Source: Brevibacterium sp. W7.2 (lineage in GTDB: Bacteria > Actinomycetota > Actinomycetes > Actinomycetales > Brevibacteriaceae). Taken from it: a stretch of DNA of 64,000 nucleotides. Shown one piece after another: positions 35,741-44,190 of this stretch. Both the position numbers and the translations under genes were made by a program. The notes under the pieces were generated by a model, which worked only from the letters and a program-made list of their open reading frames with translations, had not been told where the DNA came from and did no database searches. The stretch spans positions 2,852,001 through 2,916,000 of the forward strand of contig NZ_CP073089.1 in assembly GCF_018137945.1 (NCBI RefSeq), read 5' to 3'. The stretch's first letter is position 1, and the number at the start of each line of letters is the position of its first letter.

Positions 35741-36370
35741 ATGCCGAACACGACCACGCCCGGTTCCCGCTCGACGACGGCACCGGCATTCACCCAGGCC
35801 CCGCCGACGAAGAAGTGGCGGGTCGTCGACTACGTCGTCACCGCGGTCCTCGGCATCGCCGTGGGCCTGATCTTCTGGGTGCTCGCCGCCAGCTGGAAGG
35901 GCATCGAGCTCGCCTTCCAGGCCTTCCCGCCCTCGATCGGCCTCATCGCCGGCCTCTGGGTGCTCGCCGGTCCGCTCGCCGGGGCGATCATCCGCAAACC
36001 CGGAGCCGCGCTGCTGTGCGAACTCCTCGCCGCCGCCGTCGAAGGCGTCCTCGGCTCCCACTTCGGGGCGACCGTGCTGCTGTCGGGCTTCCTCCAGGGC
36101 CTCGGCGCCGAACTCGTCTTCGCCGCCTTCGGCTACCGGAAGTTCACCCTGTGGGTGACCGCGCTGTCCGGACTCGTCGCCGCGACCTTCATGGCCGTGA
36201 GCGAGAACATCCTCTACAACGCCGAATGGCAGTTCGACTTCCAGCTCGCCTACGCGGTGTGCGCGATGATCTCCGGCGTCGTCATCTCCGGCATCGGCGC
36301 CTGGTACGCCTACCGCGCGATCGCGAAGACCGGGGCGCTGAGCTCCTTCGCCTCCGGCCGCGTGCGCTGA
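35741..36370 (+). CDS. ykoE: ECF transporter substrate-binding membrane subunit YkoE-like
   Basis: 209-residue S component of an energy-coupling-factor transporter, probably for thiamine or its HMP moiety. About five hydrophobic segments (YVVTAVLGIAVGLIFWVL, then FPPSIGLIAGLWVLAGPLAGAII and others). Family motif GAALLCELLAAAVEGVLGSHFG is the substrate-site region. ATG 35741 has AGGAGG four bases upstream and overlaps the next gene (ATGA at 36367-36372). Control by the TPP riboswitch supports the substrate. Confidence 0.9.
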   Translation: MPNTTTPGSRSTTAPAFTQAPPTKKWRVVDYVVTAVLGIAVGLIFWVLAASWKGIELAFQAFPPSIGLIAGLWVLAGPLAGAIIRKPGAALLCELLAAAVEGVLGSHFGATVLLSGFLQGLGAELVFAAFGYRKFTLWVTALSGLVAATFMAVSENILYNAEWQFDFQLAYAVCAMISGVVISGIGAWYAYRAIAKTGALSSFASGRVR

Positions 36371-37872
36371 TGGGCCTGCCGATCCGCGCCCACGGATACT
36401 CGTGGCGGCACGCCGATCGGGACAGCCTCGCCGTCGGCCCCGTCGACCTCGACATCGCCCCAGGTGAGAAGGTTCTCCTCTTGGGGCCGTCGGGGGCGGG
36501 TAAGTCGACGCTCCTCCATGCGATCGCCGGGGTCCTTCCCACTGAGGCCGGGGAGTCAGCCGGTGATCTCCTCGTCGGCGACGCCCCACCCGACCCCCGC
36601 CGAGGCGTCACCGGGCTCGTCCTCCAGGACCCCGATTCGCAGGTGATCTTCTCCCGCATCGGTGACGATGTCGCGTTCGGAATGGAGAACCTCGGTCTGC
36701 CCGCCGAGGTGGTCGACGCGCGGATCGACGCCTCCCTGGCCGCCATGGGCCTCGACCTTCCCCAGTCCCACCCGACGGCGGCGCTGTCCGGGGGCCAGAA
36801 GCAGCGCCTCGCGCTCGCCGGGATCCACGCGATGGCACCCGAGGTGATCGTCCTCGACGAGCCGACGGCCAACATCGACCCCGCCTCGGCGAGGGCGGTC
36901 CGCGATGCCGTCCTCACGGTCCAGGAGTCCACTGCGGCGACGATGATCGTCGTCGAGCACCGGGTGAGCCTGTGGAGCGACGAGGTCGACACCGTCATCG
37001 TCCTCGGCCGCACAGGCGTCGTCGCCCACGGCACCCCGGACGAGGTCTTCGGTGACCCCGCACTCGCCGAGGTGCTCAGGACCACCGGGATCTGGCTGCC
37101 CGAATCCGGGTCCCGCACCGCCCCCGACCGCTGGACGATGCCGGGCAGAACTGGAGCGCAGGACCGACTCGGGTCCCCCGTGCTCGTCGGCGAGCGCCTG
37201 GGCGTCGCCCGGCCGCGGGCAGCCGTGCCCGCAGCGACCGATCTCGACCTCGAGGTGCGGGCGGGTGAGGCGCTCGGCATCGTCGGCGCCAACGGGGCCG
37301 GGAAGTCGACGACAGCGCTGACCCTGGCCGGCCTCATCCCCGAGTTCTCCGGTGAGGTGCGCGCAGCGGGGCCGCTTGCCGCCGGGGCGAAGGAGGCGCG
37401 GCCGTACACCTGGCCCTCGAAGTTCCTCGCCCCGCGCATCGGCATGGTCTTCCAGGAACCCGAGCATCAGTTCCTCAAACCCAGCGTCGCCGAGGAGCTC
37501 GCCCTCGGTCCGCGACTGGCCGGCTGGTCGGCGGCCGAGGTCGACGCTCGGGTGACCGACCTGCTGGAGACGCTGGGACTGTCCGACATCGCCGAGGCCC
37601 ACCCGCAGGGTCTCTCCGGCGGGGAGAAGCGTCGCCTGTCGGTGGCGGCGATGATCGCTCCGCGCCCCCAGGTCCTCATCGTCGATGAGCCGACGTTCGG
37701 GCAGGACGCGCTGACGTGGGCGGGACTCGTCGCACTGTTCCTCGACGTCCTCGACCACGGCAGCGCGGTCATCGCCGTCAGCCACGACCTCGACTTCCTC
37801 GACGCGATTGGAGCCCGCCGCTTCACCCTCGGCACGTCGGCGCAGCCTCTGCGGGGTGAGCGCGTTGAGTGA
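36370..37872 (+). CDS. ykoD: ECF transporter fused ATPase, YkoD-like
   Basis: Two ABC ATPase domains in one 500-residue chain. Domain 1 (~1-240) has Walker A GPSGAGKST, signature LSGGQKQR and Walker B VIVLDEPTANID. Domain 2 (~270-500) has GANGAGKST, LSGGEKRR and VLIVDEPTFGQD. Fused A/A' ATPases are typical of the YkoD group. ATG 36370 overlaps the ykoE stop. Drives uptake with YkoE and YkoC. Confidence 0.95.
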   Translation: MGLPIRAHGYSWRHADRDSLAVGPVDLDIAPGEKVLLLGPSGAGKSTLLHAIAGVLPTEAGESAGDLLVGDAPPDPRRGVTGLVLQDPDSQVIFSRIGDDVAFGMENLGLPAEVVDARIDASLAAMGLDLPQSHPTAALSGGQKQRLALAGIHAMAPEVIVLDEPTANIDPASARAVRDAVLTVQESTAATMIVVEHRVSLWSDEVDTVIVLGRTGVVAHGTPDEVFGDPALAEVLRTTGIWLPESGSRTAPDRWTMPGRTGAQDRLGSPVLVGERLGVARPRAAVPAATDLDLEVRAGEALGIVGANGAGKSTTALTLAGLIPEFSGEVRAAGPLAAGAKEARPYTWPSKFLAPRIGMVFQEPEHQFLKPSVAEELALGPRLAGWSAAEVDARVTDLLETLGLSDIAEAHPQGLSGGEKRRLSVAAMIAPRPQVLIVDEPTFGQDALTWAGLVALFLDVLDHGSAVIAVSHDLDFLDAIGARRFTLGTSAQPLRGERVE

Positions 37873-38704
37873 GCGGACGACCCTGACTCGTGAGCGCGTC
37901 ACCGTCGAGGATCCGGGTCAGCTCATCCCGGTGGTGCGCCGCACGGCGCTCGTGCGCTGCAACCCGCTGACGAAGATCGCTGTCGCGCTCATCCTCATGG
38001 TCGGAGCTCTGCTGAGCATCGACGTCGTCTCCGCGGGGATCATCCTCGGCTTCTCACTCCTCGCCCTGCCGCTGACCGGCCTCGACCTCAAGGCGGCGCT
38101 CAGACGGCTGTGGTTCCTGCCGGTCGGCGCGCTCCTCGCCGCGTGGGGCACGGCGATCCTCGCCGAGAAGACGGGCGCCACCGTCGTCGACGTCGGTCCG
38201 ATCCTCATGACGACCGGGTCGCTGGAGTCGGCTGCGGCGATCTTCGTGCGCGCCCTGGCACTGGCGATCCCGCTCGTCGTCCTCGCCTCGACGATCGATC
38301 CCAGGGACCTCTCGGATGCCCTCGTCCAGCATCTGCGTCTGCCCGAGACCGTCGTCATCTCGATCCTCGCGGCCAGTCGCCTGCTCGGACTCCTCGTCCT
38401 CGAATGGCAGACCCTGTCGATGGCCAGACGGGCCAGAGGACTCGCCGGCGGGTCGGTGCTGCGGCGCACCCGCAGTCTCTTCGCAGGCATCTTCGTCCTC
38501 CTCGTCCAGTCGATCCGCCGTGGCACGACCCTGGCGATGGCGATGGAGGGGCGGGCGTTCGGGCGGCCGGGCAGGACGTGGCGCAGGCGCTCGAGGTTCG
38601 GCACCGCTGATGCGGTCGTCCTCGTCCTCGCCGTCGTCGTCGCAGTCGTCGCGGTCGCCTCGGCGCTGGTGCTCGGAACGTGGAACCCGATCATTCCGGG
38701 CTGA
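37865..38704 (+). CDS. ykoC: ECF transporter T component, YkoC-like
   Basis: 279 residues from TTG 37865; GTG 37856 is an alternative (both overlap the ATPase end, GGGGTGAG just upstream). CNPLTKIAVALILMVGALLSID starts the EcfT membrane domain; RLPETVVISILAASRLLG and ARRARGL carry the coupling region (A-R-G type). The final SGL/ARG motif near EGRAFGRPGRTW matches EcfT coupling helices. Third gene of the thiamine/HMP transporter. Confidence 0.9.
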   Translation: MSERTTLTRERVTVEDPGQLIPVVRRTALVRCNPLTKIAVALILMVGALLSIDVVSAGIILGFSLLALPLTGLDLKAALRRLWFLPVGALLAAWGTAILAEKTGATVVDVGPILMTTGSLESAAAIFVRALALAIPLVVLASTIDPRDLSDALVQHLRLPETVVISILAASRLLGLLVLEWQTLSMARRARGLAGGSVLRRTRSLFAGIFVLLVQSIRRGTTLAMAMEGRAFGRPGRTWRRRSRFGTADAVVLVLAVVVAVVAVASALVLGTWNPIIPG

Positions 38705-38708
38705 CGTC

Positions 38709-39251
38709 TCAGACCTCGGCGATGAGGTCCTTGAGGTGGGCGCGCCACTCCTCGAGCGCCTCGGCGCTCGGCAGCTTCGCGGCGGTGAGGGTGAGACGCG
38801 TGCGCTCGTCGTCCTTCGGTTCGGCGGCGGCTTCGATCTTCGTCCCGTCGGCGAGGTCGGCCCGCCAGAACGAGCGCTTTGCCGTCGTCGACGGGCGGGG
38901 CTCACCGGCGAGGTCGACTCCGCCCAGTGAGCCGTCGACGAGGGCGGCGAAGCGGTCGATGACGTCTCCGCGCTGTCCGGTCACGGTGCGGGAGACGGCG
39001 ACGTCGAAGGTGCCGTCGGCGCGCTGGCCGGGAACCCGGCGGCCGATCTCCTGCTCGTAGGCGACGACGGCACCCTGGACCCACCAGCCGTGGTTGTCGA
39101 CGACGCCGTCGAACTGCGGGTAGAGCGCATCGGCGAGTTCCTTGTGGCTCGCGTCCTTGCCCCCGGCTTTCTCAAGCCGCTGCCTGGTCTGCGACCAGGG
39201 CTCGCCGAGGGCCTTCTCGATGGACTCGATGTTCTGTGCTCGCGTCGCCAT
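38709..39251 (-). CDS. DUF4287-like protein with SRPBCC-type C-terminus
   Basis: 180 residues. The N-terminal half (IEKALGEPWSQTRQRLEKAG, then VDNHGWWVQGAVVAYEQEIGRRVPGQRADGTF) is a common actinobacterial module resembling DUF4287. The C-terminal half (KRSFWRADLADGTKIEAAAE, KDDERTRLTLTAAKL) looks like the SRPBCC/AHSA1 beta-grip. Function unknown. Convergent with ykoC, only 4 nt between stops. Confidence 0.75.
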   Translation of the reverse strand: MATRAQNIESIEKALGEPWSQTRQRLEKAGGKDASHKELADALYPQFDGVVDNHGWWVQGAVVAYEQEIGRRVPGQRADGTFDVAVSRTVTGQRGDVIDRFAALVDGSLGGVDLAGEPRPSTTAKRSFWRADLADGTKIEAAAEPKDDERTRLTLTAAKLPSAEALEEWRAHLKDLIAEV

Positions 39252-39323
39252 GGTGTCAGTGTAGCCAGCCCGGGCGCGGTGATCCGGCCGAGCAGCCTAG
39301 ACTGCGCGGCTTAGACTGCGATC

Positions 39324-39629
39324 GTGACGGATGCGGATGGGTACACGGAGGACGAGAAGTGGCTCGTCGTGCGCGGACGCCGGTGGCGGCGCACCGATCC
39401 CGCACTTCCCGACGCTCTCGTCGAGCGGCTGAAGAGCCACCTCGGGCGGGCTCGCAACGCGGTGCGGGCGGCGAAGACGGCAGCCGACGACACAGCGCTG
39501 CGGGCGGCTCGAGAGCGCGTCGGCGTGGCCAAACAAGGCCTCGGCGAGCGGGGCGAGAAGTGGTGGGAGATGCCGCGTGCCGATCGGCTCGCCCGCGCCG
39601 AGGAGGCGCTGAGCGAACTCGATCGCTGA
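39324..39629 (+). CDS. Small hypothetical protein
   Basis: 101 residues from GTG 39324. Strongly charged and helical: WLVVRGRRWRRTDPALPDALVERLKSHLGRARNAVRAA and similar. This short family is widespread in bacteria and is sometimes named biopolymer transporter Tol without support. No membrane segment or catalytic motif is seen, and no clear ribosome site. Confidence 0.7.
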   Translation: MTDADGYTEDEKWLVVRGRRWRRTDPALPDALVERLKSHLGRARNAVRAAKTAADDTALRAARERVGVAKQGLGERGEKWWEMPRADRLARAEEALSELDR

Positions 39630-39639
39630 GCTGACCTCG

Positions 39640-39960
39640 TCAGTCGATGACGAGTTCGCCCATCTCGTCCCAGCCGTCGCCGTCGAGTTTGCGGGAGACG
39701 ATCTTCGGCGTCGAGGCGAGCAGCGGGCGCATCGATTCGAGCGCGGCGGCGAAGTGATCGCTGGTGACATGCGGCTCGGCGCCGTCGTCGGTGAATGCTT
39801 CGAGCAGGACGTACTCGTTGGGCTTCTCGAGGCTGCGCGACCATTCGAACCAGAGGTTGCCGGGTTCGGCGCGGGTCGCCTCGGTGAAGTCGCGCACCAC
39901 CTCGGGGAAGGACTCCGCGTTCTCGGGCTTGACGTCGAACTTGACGACGATGAAGATCAT
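39640..39960 (-). CDS. Antibiotic biosynthesis monooxygenase-like (ABM) protein
   Basis: 106 residues from ATG 39960 (GGAGA three bases upstream). Ferredoxin-like dimeric fold: IFIVVKFDVKPENAESFPEVVRDFTEATRAEPGNLWFEWSRSL then YVLLEAFTDDGAEPHVTSDHF. Members are small quinol monooxygenases or heme-related oxygenases, and many are detoxifying enzymes. Substrate unknown. Confidence 0.85.
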   Translation of the reverse strand: MIFIVVKFDVKPENAESFPEVVRDFTEATRAEPGNLWFEWSRSLEKPNEYVLLEAFTDDGAEPHVTSDHFAAALESMRPLLASTPKIVSRKLDGDGWDEMGELVID

Positions 39961-40125
39961 GATTCTCCTCTGCGCGTGGTGACGGTGGTCCGACCGCACC
40001 GGGTTGCAGGTACGGTCGCCTGGGCCGATCGGCCGTGTCTCCACCCAATCACGATCACCGTGGTTTGACGAGTCCGAGCGCTCATCGAGGTGGGCTGCGT
40101 CTGGCGCACCGGCGGTCAGTCGCGC

Positions 40126-40302
40126 TCAGTCGCGCGGGGCGCCGCGCCGGACGCGACGAACGGCGATGAGCAGGGCGACGATGAGCAGGACGATGCCCAG
40201 AGCCCACAGCCAGAGCGCATACCCGGAACCGGCCGGCAGAGTCGCGAGGACGAAGCACAGACCGGCCAGCACCGGCAGGATCACCATCAGCAGTCGGGTC
40301 AT
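40126..40302 (-). CDS. Small two-helix membrane protein
   Basis: 58 residues from ATG 40302 (GGAG 6-8 nt upstream). Two hydrophobic helices (LLMVILPVLAGLCFVLAT and YALWLWALGIVLLIVALLIAV) and a basic tail RRVRRGAPRD. Family unknown. Likely real because of its clean ribosome site and membrane pattern. Confidence 0.6.
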   Translation of the reverse strand: MTRLLMVILPVLAGLCFVLATLPAGSGYALWLWALGIVLLIVALLIAVRRVRRGAPRD

Positions 40303-40600
40303 CGACACTCCTCTCTCCTTCGACGCTATCGAGCAACGTCGCCTGTGGTCAACAGGCCGGAGCGCGGAGGCAGCGCGACGGTCGACGGTGCGGCCGCCGC
40401 GAAGCGCGGCGACCGGGCCCAGCGAAGCGACTGGCGCACAGCGGTGTGCTTCCCAGCGAGGTGGATCCGGCTCGAGAAACACCGAAGAATCGAGCGGAAT
40501 CCACCTCGCTGGAGCGCTCAGTCGCGCAGCGCGCGGCGAACGATCGCGGAGCAGCAGGCCGACTGCGGACCGGCAATGGTGCAGAATCCAGCGCCAAAAC
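40303..40600. other. Hairpin-rich gene-free stretch
   Basis: About 300 bp with no credible gene. It contains a 60-bp inverted repeat (40453-40512) and smaller hairpins such as CCGCG-AAG-CGCGG near 40394-40406. It separates the small membrane protein from the methyltransferase. Confidence 0.55.
40453..40512. repeat. 60-bp inverted repeat with 23-bp arms
   Basis: Left arm 40453-40475 begins CCAGCGAGGTGGAT; right arm 40490-40512 ends ATCCACCTCGCTGG. 21 of 23 positions pair, around a 14-nt A-rich loop (GAAACACCGAAGAA). Too long for an ordinary operator. It could be a terminator for the methyltransferase gene (89 nt past its stop), a structured RNA, or a REP/MITE-like element. Confidence 0.7.
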
Positions 40601-41203
40601 CTACGGGCGTTCGGCGATGAGCACGAGGAAGCCGCTGTCGGGTTCGAAGGGGTGGATCTCCCACGTCGAGAGCTTGAGGCTGACGATCATGCCTGTTGCC
40701 TCGATGTCGGCGATGAAGTCGGCGAAGTCGTAGCCGCGTCCGGCCCCGAAGCCGGCGACGAAGCGCCCGCCGTGCTTGAGCGTCGACTTGATGTTGGTCA
40801 GTGTCTGGCGTCGCGACGCCGGATCGAGGAACGCCAGCACGTTGCCGGCGCACACCGTGACGTCGATGTCCGTGATCCCGGCGGCGGCGAAGTCGAAGTC
40901 GGCGAGGTCGCCGGTGTGCCACTCGCCGCGCGGGAAGTCCTCCTCGGCGACGGCGATGAGGAACTCGTCGAGGTCGACGCCGTAGACCGTGTGCCCGGCG
41001 CCGATGAGCAGACCGCCGACACGACCGGTGCCGCAGCCGGCGTCGAGGATGCGTCCGCCGCGGGGCGCCATCGCATCGACGAAGCGCGCCTCTCCCCCGA
41101 TGTCATGGCCGGCATCGACGAGGTTGCGCCAGCGCTGGGCGTAGTTCGCCGAATGGTCGGGGTTGTTCGCGCGGATGCGGTTCCACTGGTGATCGAAGCT
41201 CAT
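40601..41203 (-). CDS. SAM-dependent methyltransferase
   Basis: 200-residue class I methyltransferase. RGGRILDAGCGTGRVGGLLIGAGHTVYGVDLDEF contains motif I and the acidic end of strand 2; ITDIDVTVCAGNVLAFLDP is motif IV. Substrate cannot be told. Stops 89 nt before the large hairpin; starts 5 nt downstream of the cupin-HTH gene stop, so they are likely co-transcribed. Confidence 0.85.
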   Translation of the reverse strand: MSFDHQWNRIRANNPDHSANYAQRWRNLVDAGHDIGGEARFVDAMAPRGGRILDAGCGTGRVGGLLIGAGHTVYGVDLDEFLIAVAEEDFPRGEWHTGDLADFDFAAAGITDIDVTVCAGNVLAFLDPASRRQTLTNIKSTLKHGGRFVAGFGAGRGYDFADFIADIEATGMIVSLKLSTWEIHPFEPDSGFLVLIAERP

Positions 41204-41207
41204 CGCC

Positions 41208-41852
41208 TCAGTCTAGGCCCACGTGGATGCGCTCTCCCTCGGCGGAGAAGAGGGTGAGCACCTCCGCCGCCGAGGTGGTCGCACTGGCGATCCCGTGCGG
41301 TTCCCGCGTGTCGAATTCGGCGGCCTCCCCCGTGGCCAGAGTGGTCACCGTGGCCCCGAGTTTGAGGTCGACGGTTCCACTGAGCACGTAGAGCCATTCG
41401 TACCCGCCGTGCGCTCGCTGCGTGATCGGATCCCCCGGCCGGTGCCCGGGCAGGACGATCTTGACGGCCTCGACCGGCGCATTCCGGTTGGTCAGCGGCA
41501 GGAACACCATGCCGTGAGCGCGGATCGGGGTCGGGCGGATCCGCGGGTCGCCCGTCGACGGCGCTCCGACGAGGTCGTCGAGGGCGACCCGGTAGATGCG
41601 GGCGAGCGCGATGAGCAGGTCGAGGGTGGGCCGCCGCCGTCCCGATTCGAGGCGGGAGAGCGTGCTCACGGACGCATCCATCTGCTCGGCCACCTCGGCG
41701 AGGGTCAGTCCCCGCGCGGTCCGGGTCTCCCGCAGCCGCGGGCCGATCGCTTCGAGCACGGGGTCGAGCGCATCACCGTCGGTGCCGTGAGACGAGCCGC
41801 CGGCGCCGTGCACATCGACTCTGCCGTGCGGGTCGCGGGGTGAACTGTCCAT
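41208..41852 (-). CDS. XRE-type HTH regulator with C-terminal cupin
   Basis: 214 residues. HTH at ~30-85: LRETRTARGLTLAEVAEQMDASVSTLSRLESGRRRPTLDLLIALARIY. Cupin at ~120-205: HRPGDPITQRAHGGYEWLYVLSGTVDLKLGATVTTLATGEAAEFDTREPHGI. This layout is typical of regulators of small-molecule catabolism or efflux. Probable operon with the methyltransferase gene. Confidence 0.88.
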   Translation of the reverse strand: MDSSPRDPHGRVDVHGAGGSSHGTDGDALDPVLEAIGPRLRETRTARGLTLAEVAEQMDASVSTLSRLESGRRRPTLDLLIALARIYRVALDDLVGAPSTGDPRIRPTPIRAHGMVFLPLTNRNAPVEAVKIVLPGHRPGDPITQRAHGGYEWLYVLSGTVDLKLGATVTTLATGEAAEFDTREPHGIASATTSAAEVLTLFSAEGERIHVGLD

Positions 41853-41920
41853 GGCTCCTCACTGTAGCGGTCTCATGGCGGCGGCCCGGTCCGCTGCGAG
41901 GCGCGACCGCTCCGGCTCGC

Positions 41921-42796
41921 TCATGCGAAGACCTCGGCGACCACCTCGGCGACGGCGGCCACCGGCGCGCTCGGGGCGGGCACGGTGAGCACGATGATCT
42001 CCCGGCCGCCGGCCCCGGTGACGGGATGAAGGGCGACGTCGGGTCCGCCGAGGGACATCATGATCGGGGTCGCGAGCGTGAGGCCGAGGCCGGTGCCGGC
42101 GAGCGCGAGGGCGACGGCGGTGTCGGTGACGATGTGGCTCTCCTTCGCCTGGATCCCCAGCGCCGAGGTGGCCAGCCGCATCGCCCGCCCGAAGAGATCG
42201 GTCGCCGGCGGCAGGATCCAGTCCGCCTCGGCGAGCTCGCCCGGTGACGGCAGCGGCCGGCCGGCCGGGGTGACGACGCCGAAGTCCTCGGCGGCCACCG
42301 TCGTCCAGGTCAGGCCGCGCATCGGCGGCAGCGGCACGGCCGGGTAGTCGATGCCGATGCCGAGGTCGATGGCACCGTCGATGACGGCGGCCGACATCGT
42401 CTCGACGTTGACCTCCCGGGCGCGGACGACGATGTCGGGGTGGCGCTCGGCGAGCAGACGGACGATGAGCGGCAGGCCGATGGTCGACGTCGACCCGAAC
42501 ACCCCGAGGGTGACGATCGCCTCGCGCTCGAAGTCGCGGCCGAGCATCGCGAGCTCCGCCTGCGCCTGGGCGGCGAGGATGCTCCGGGCGCGCGGGAGCA
42601 GGGTGCGGCCGGCCTCGGTGAGCACGAGCGAGCGGCCCCGGCGGATGACGAGGTCGGAGCCGACGGTGCGCCGCAGCGCGCTCATGTGCTGGGAGACCGC
42701 CCCGATGCTGTAGCCCAGCGCTTCGGCGGCACGCGTCATCGAACCGCGTTCGGCGACGACGACGAACGTCTGCAGCTGCCCGAGCGTCCAGGTCAT
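41921..42796 (-). CDS. LysR family transcriptional regulator
   Basis: 291 residues from ATG 42796 (a GTG six bases upstream is possible). The HTH is at the N-terminus: LGQLQTFVVVAERGSMTRAAEALGYSIGAVSQHMSALRRTVGSDLVIRRGR. A substrate-binding domain follows. It is divergent from the FAD oxidoreductase gene, the usual place for the activator of the neighbouring catabolic genes. Confidence 0.92.
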   Translation of the reverse strand: MTWTLGQLQTFVVVAERGSMTRAAEALGYSIGAVSQHMSALRRTVGSDLVIRRGRSLVLTEAGRTLLPRARSILAAQAQAELAMLGRDFEREAIVTLGVFGSTSTIGLPLIVRLLAERHPDIVVRAREVNVETMSAAVIDGAIDLGIGIDYPAVPLPPMRGLTWTTVAAEDFGVVTPAGRPLPSPGELAEADWILPPATDLFGRAMRLATSALGIQAKESHIVTDTAVALALAGTGLGLTLATPIMMSLGGPDVALHPVTGAGGREIIVLTVPAPSAPVAAVAEVVAEVFA

Positions 42797-42930
42797 GGGC
42801 ACAGACTAGCGGTTTTTAAGGAATCGTGAAAACAGTCTTCACAGACTCTGCCTTGTCCTTAAATGTGTTCGGTCGCACAATGGTGGACAAGCCGACAACG
42901 GTGTCGGCCCCGAACCAGCTGAGGTGCAGT

Positions 42931-44082
42931 GTGAACGCAGATGTGGTCATCATCGGCGGCGGCGTCATGGGCGCGTCGATCGCCTTCAACCTCGCCGCCG
43001 CGGGGGCAGGGAGCGTCGTCCTCGTCGAACGCGACGTTCCGGGGTCCGGGTCGACGTCGAAGGCCGCCGGCGGGGTGCGCTGTCAGTTCTCCGACGAGGT
43101 GAACATCGCCCTGTCCGTGCGCAGCCTCGAGATCCTCCGCGACTTCGAATCGCGCTTCGGCATCGACATCGATCTCGTCTCCAACGGCTACCTCTTCCTC
43201 CTCGACTCCCCCGAGGCGGCGAGCACGTTCGCCGGCAACGTCGACCTCCAGCGGTCGCTCGGCCTCGATTCGCAGATGCTCACCGTCGCCGAGGTCGCAG
43301 CCCTTGCCCCCTACGTCGACACCGCGGGTCTCGTCGCCGGGGCGTTCAACCCCGGTGACGGGCACTGCACCCCCGAGTCCGTCGTCGCCGGCTACATCGG
43401 CGCCGCCCGTGACCGCGGCGTCACCGTGCTCACGTCCTGCGAGGTCACCGGCATCCTCACGAAGGGCGCCGCCGGGAAGCGGACGATCACCTCGGTGGAG
43501 ACGACGGCGGGCCCGATCGCGTGCTCACAGGTCGTCTGCGCGGCCGGCGCCTGGTCGGGGCTGATCGGCGAGATGGCAGGCGTCGACCTGCCCGTCACCC
43601 CTCTGCGGCGCGAGATCATGGTGAGCGAACCCGTGGCGTTCGACACCTCCGCGATGCCGTTCACCATCGACTTCGCCACCAGCTACTACGTCCACCCCGA
43701 AGGCCCCGGACTCCTCTTCGGCTGTCCCGATGCCGAGGACCGGTGGGGGTTCGACGACCGCCGCGACCCGGAGTGGCTGTTCCGGCTCTCCGAGCTCATC
43801 GACCGGCGCACCCCGGACCTCGCCGACGTCGACATCCGACGCGGCTGGGCGGGCCTCTACGAGATGACCCCCGACCACAACGCGCTCATCGGGCAGGCCC
43901 GCGAACTCGAGGGCTTCACCTACGCGTGCGGGTTCTCCGGCCACGGGTTCCTCATGGGCCCGGCCGTCGGCGAGGTCGTCGCCGACCTCCTCACCGGCCG
44001 CACCCCGTTCGTCGACGTCTCCCCGCTCGACAAGGACCGCTTCTCCCTGACGGGCCTGCGCAAGGAGCTCAACATCGTGTGA
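42931..44082 (+). CDS. FAD-dependent oxidoreductase (DAO family)
   Basis: 383 residues from GTG 42931, with GAGG just upstream; ATG 42880 is an alternative. FAD motif NADVVIIGGGVMGASIAFNLAAAGAGSVVLVERD, then SKAAGGVRCQFSDEVNIALSVRSLEILR and the C-terminal GFSGHGFLMGPAVGEVVADLL typical of sarcosine/glycine oxidase-like DAO enzymes. The substrate should be a secondary or cyclic amine/amino acid. Together with the ALDH7-like gene downstream, L-pipecolate oxidation is a reasonable hypothesis (inference). Confidence 0.85.
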   Translation: MNADVVIIGGGVMGASIAFNLAAAGAGSVVLVERDVPGSGSTSKAAGGVRCQFSDEVNIALSVRSLEILRDFESRFGIDIDLVSNGYLFLLDSPEAASTFAGNVDLQRSLGLDSQMLTVAEVAALAPYVDTAGLVAGAFNPGDGHCTPESVVAGYIGAARDRGVTVLTSCEVTGILTKGAAGKRTITSVETTAGPIACSQVVCAAGAWSGLIGEMAGVDLPVTPLRREIMVSEPVAFDTSAMPFTIDFATSYYVHPEGPGLLFGCPDAEDRWGFDDRRDPEWLFRLSELIDRRTPDLADVDIRRGWAGLYEMTPDHNALIGQARELEGFTYACGFSGHGFLMGPAVGEVVADLLTGRTPFVDVSPLDKDRFSLTGLRKELNIV

Positions 44083-44126
44083 CCATGACTCCCCTTCCTC
44101 CCGCTTCGATGCTCGCACCCTAGCCG

Positions 44127-44164
44127 CCGCCACTGACACACCCATCCGCCACTGACACACCCAT
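44127..44164 (+). repeat. Tandem duplication, 19-bp period, two copies
   Basis: CCGCCACTGACACACCCAT twice without mismatch, followed by a degenerate third start (CCGCCTGAGACACA). In the gap between the FAD oxidoreductase and ALDH genes. Confidence 0.8.
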
Positions 44165-44190
44165 CCGCCTGAGACACAGTGAGGACCATG

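Noticed and set aside
40518..40922. 134-codon minus-strand frame opposite end of the methyltransferase gene
   Set aside because: Out of frame with the methyltransferase, Arg-rich low complexity. The only curiosity is a C-terminal RALRD similar to the RGAPRD of the 40126 gene, which looks like chance.
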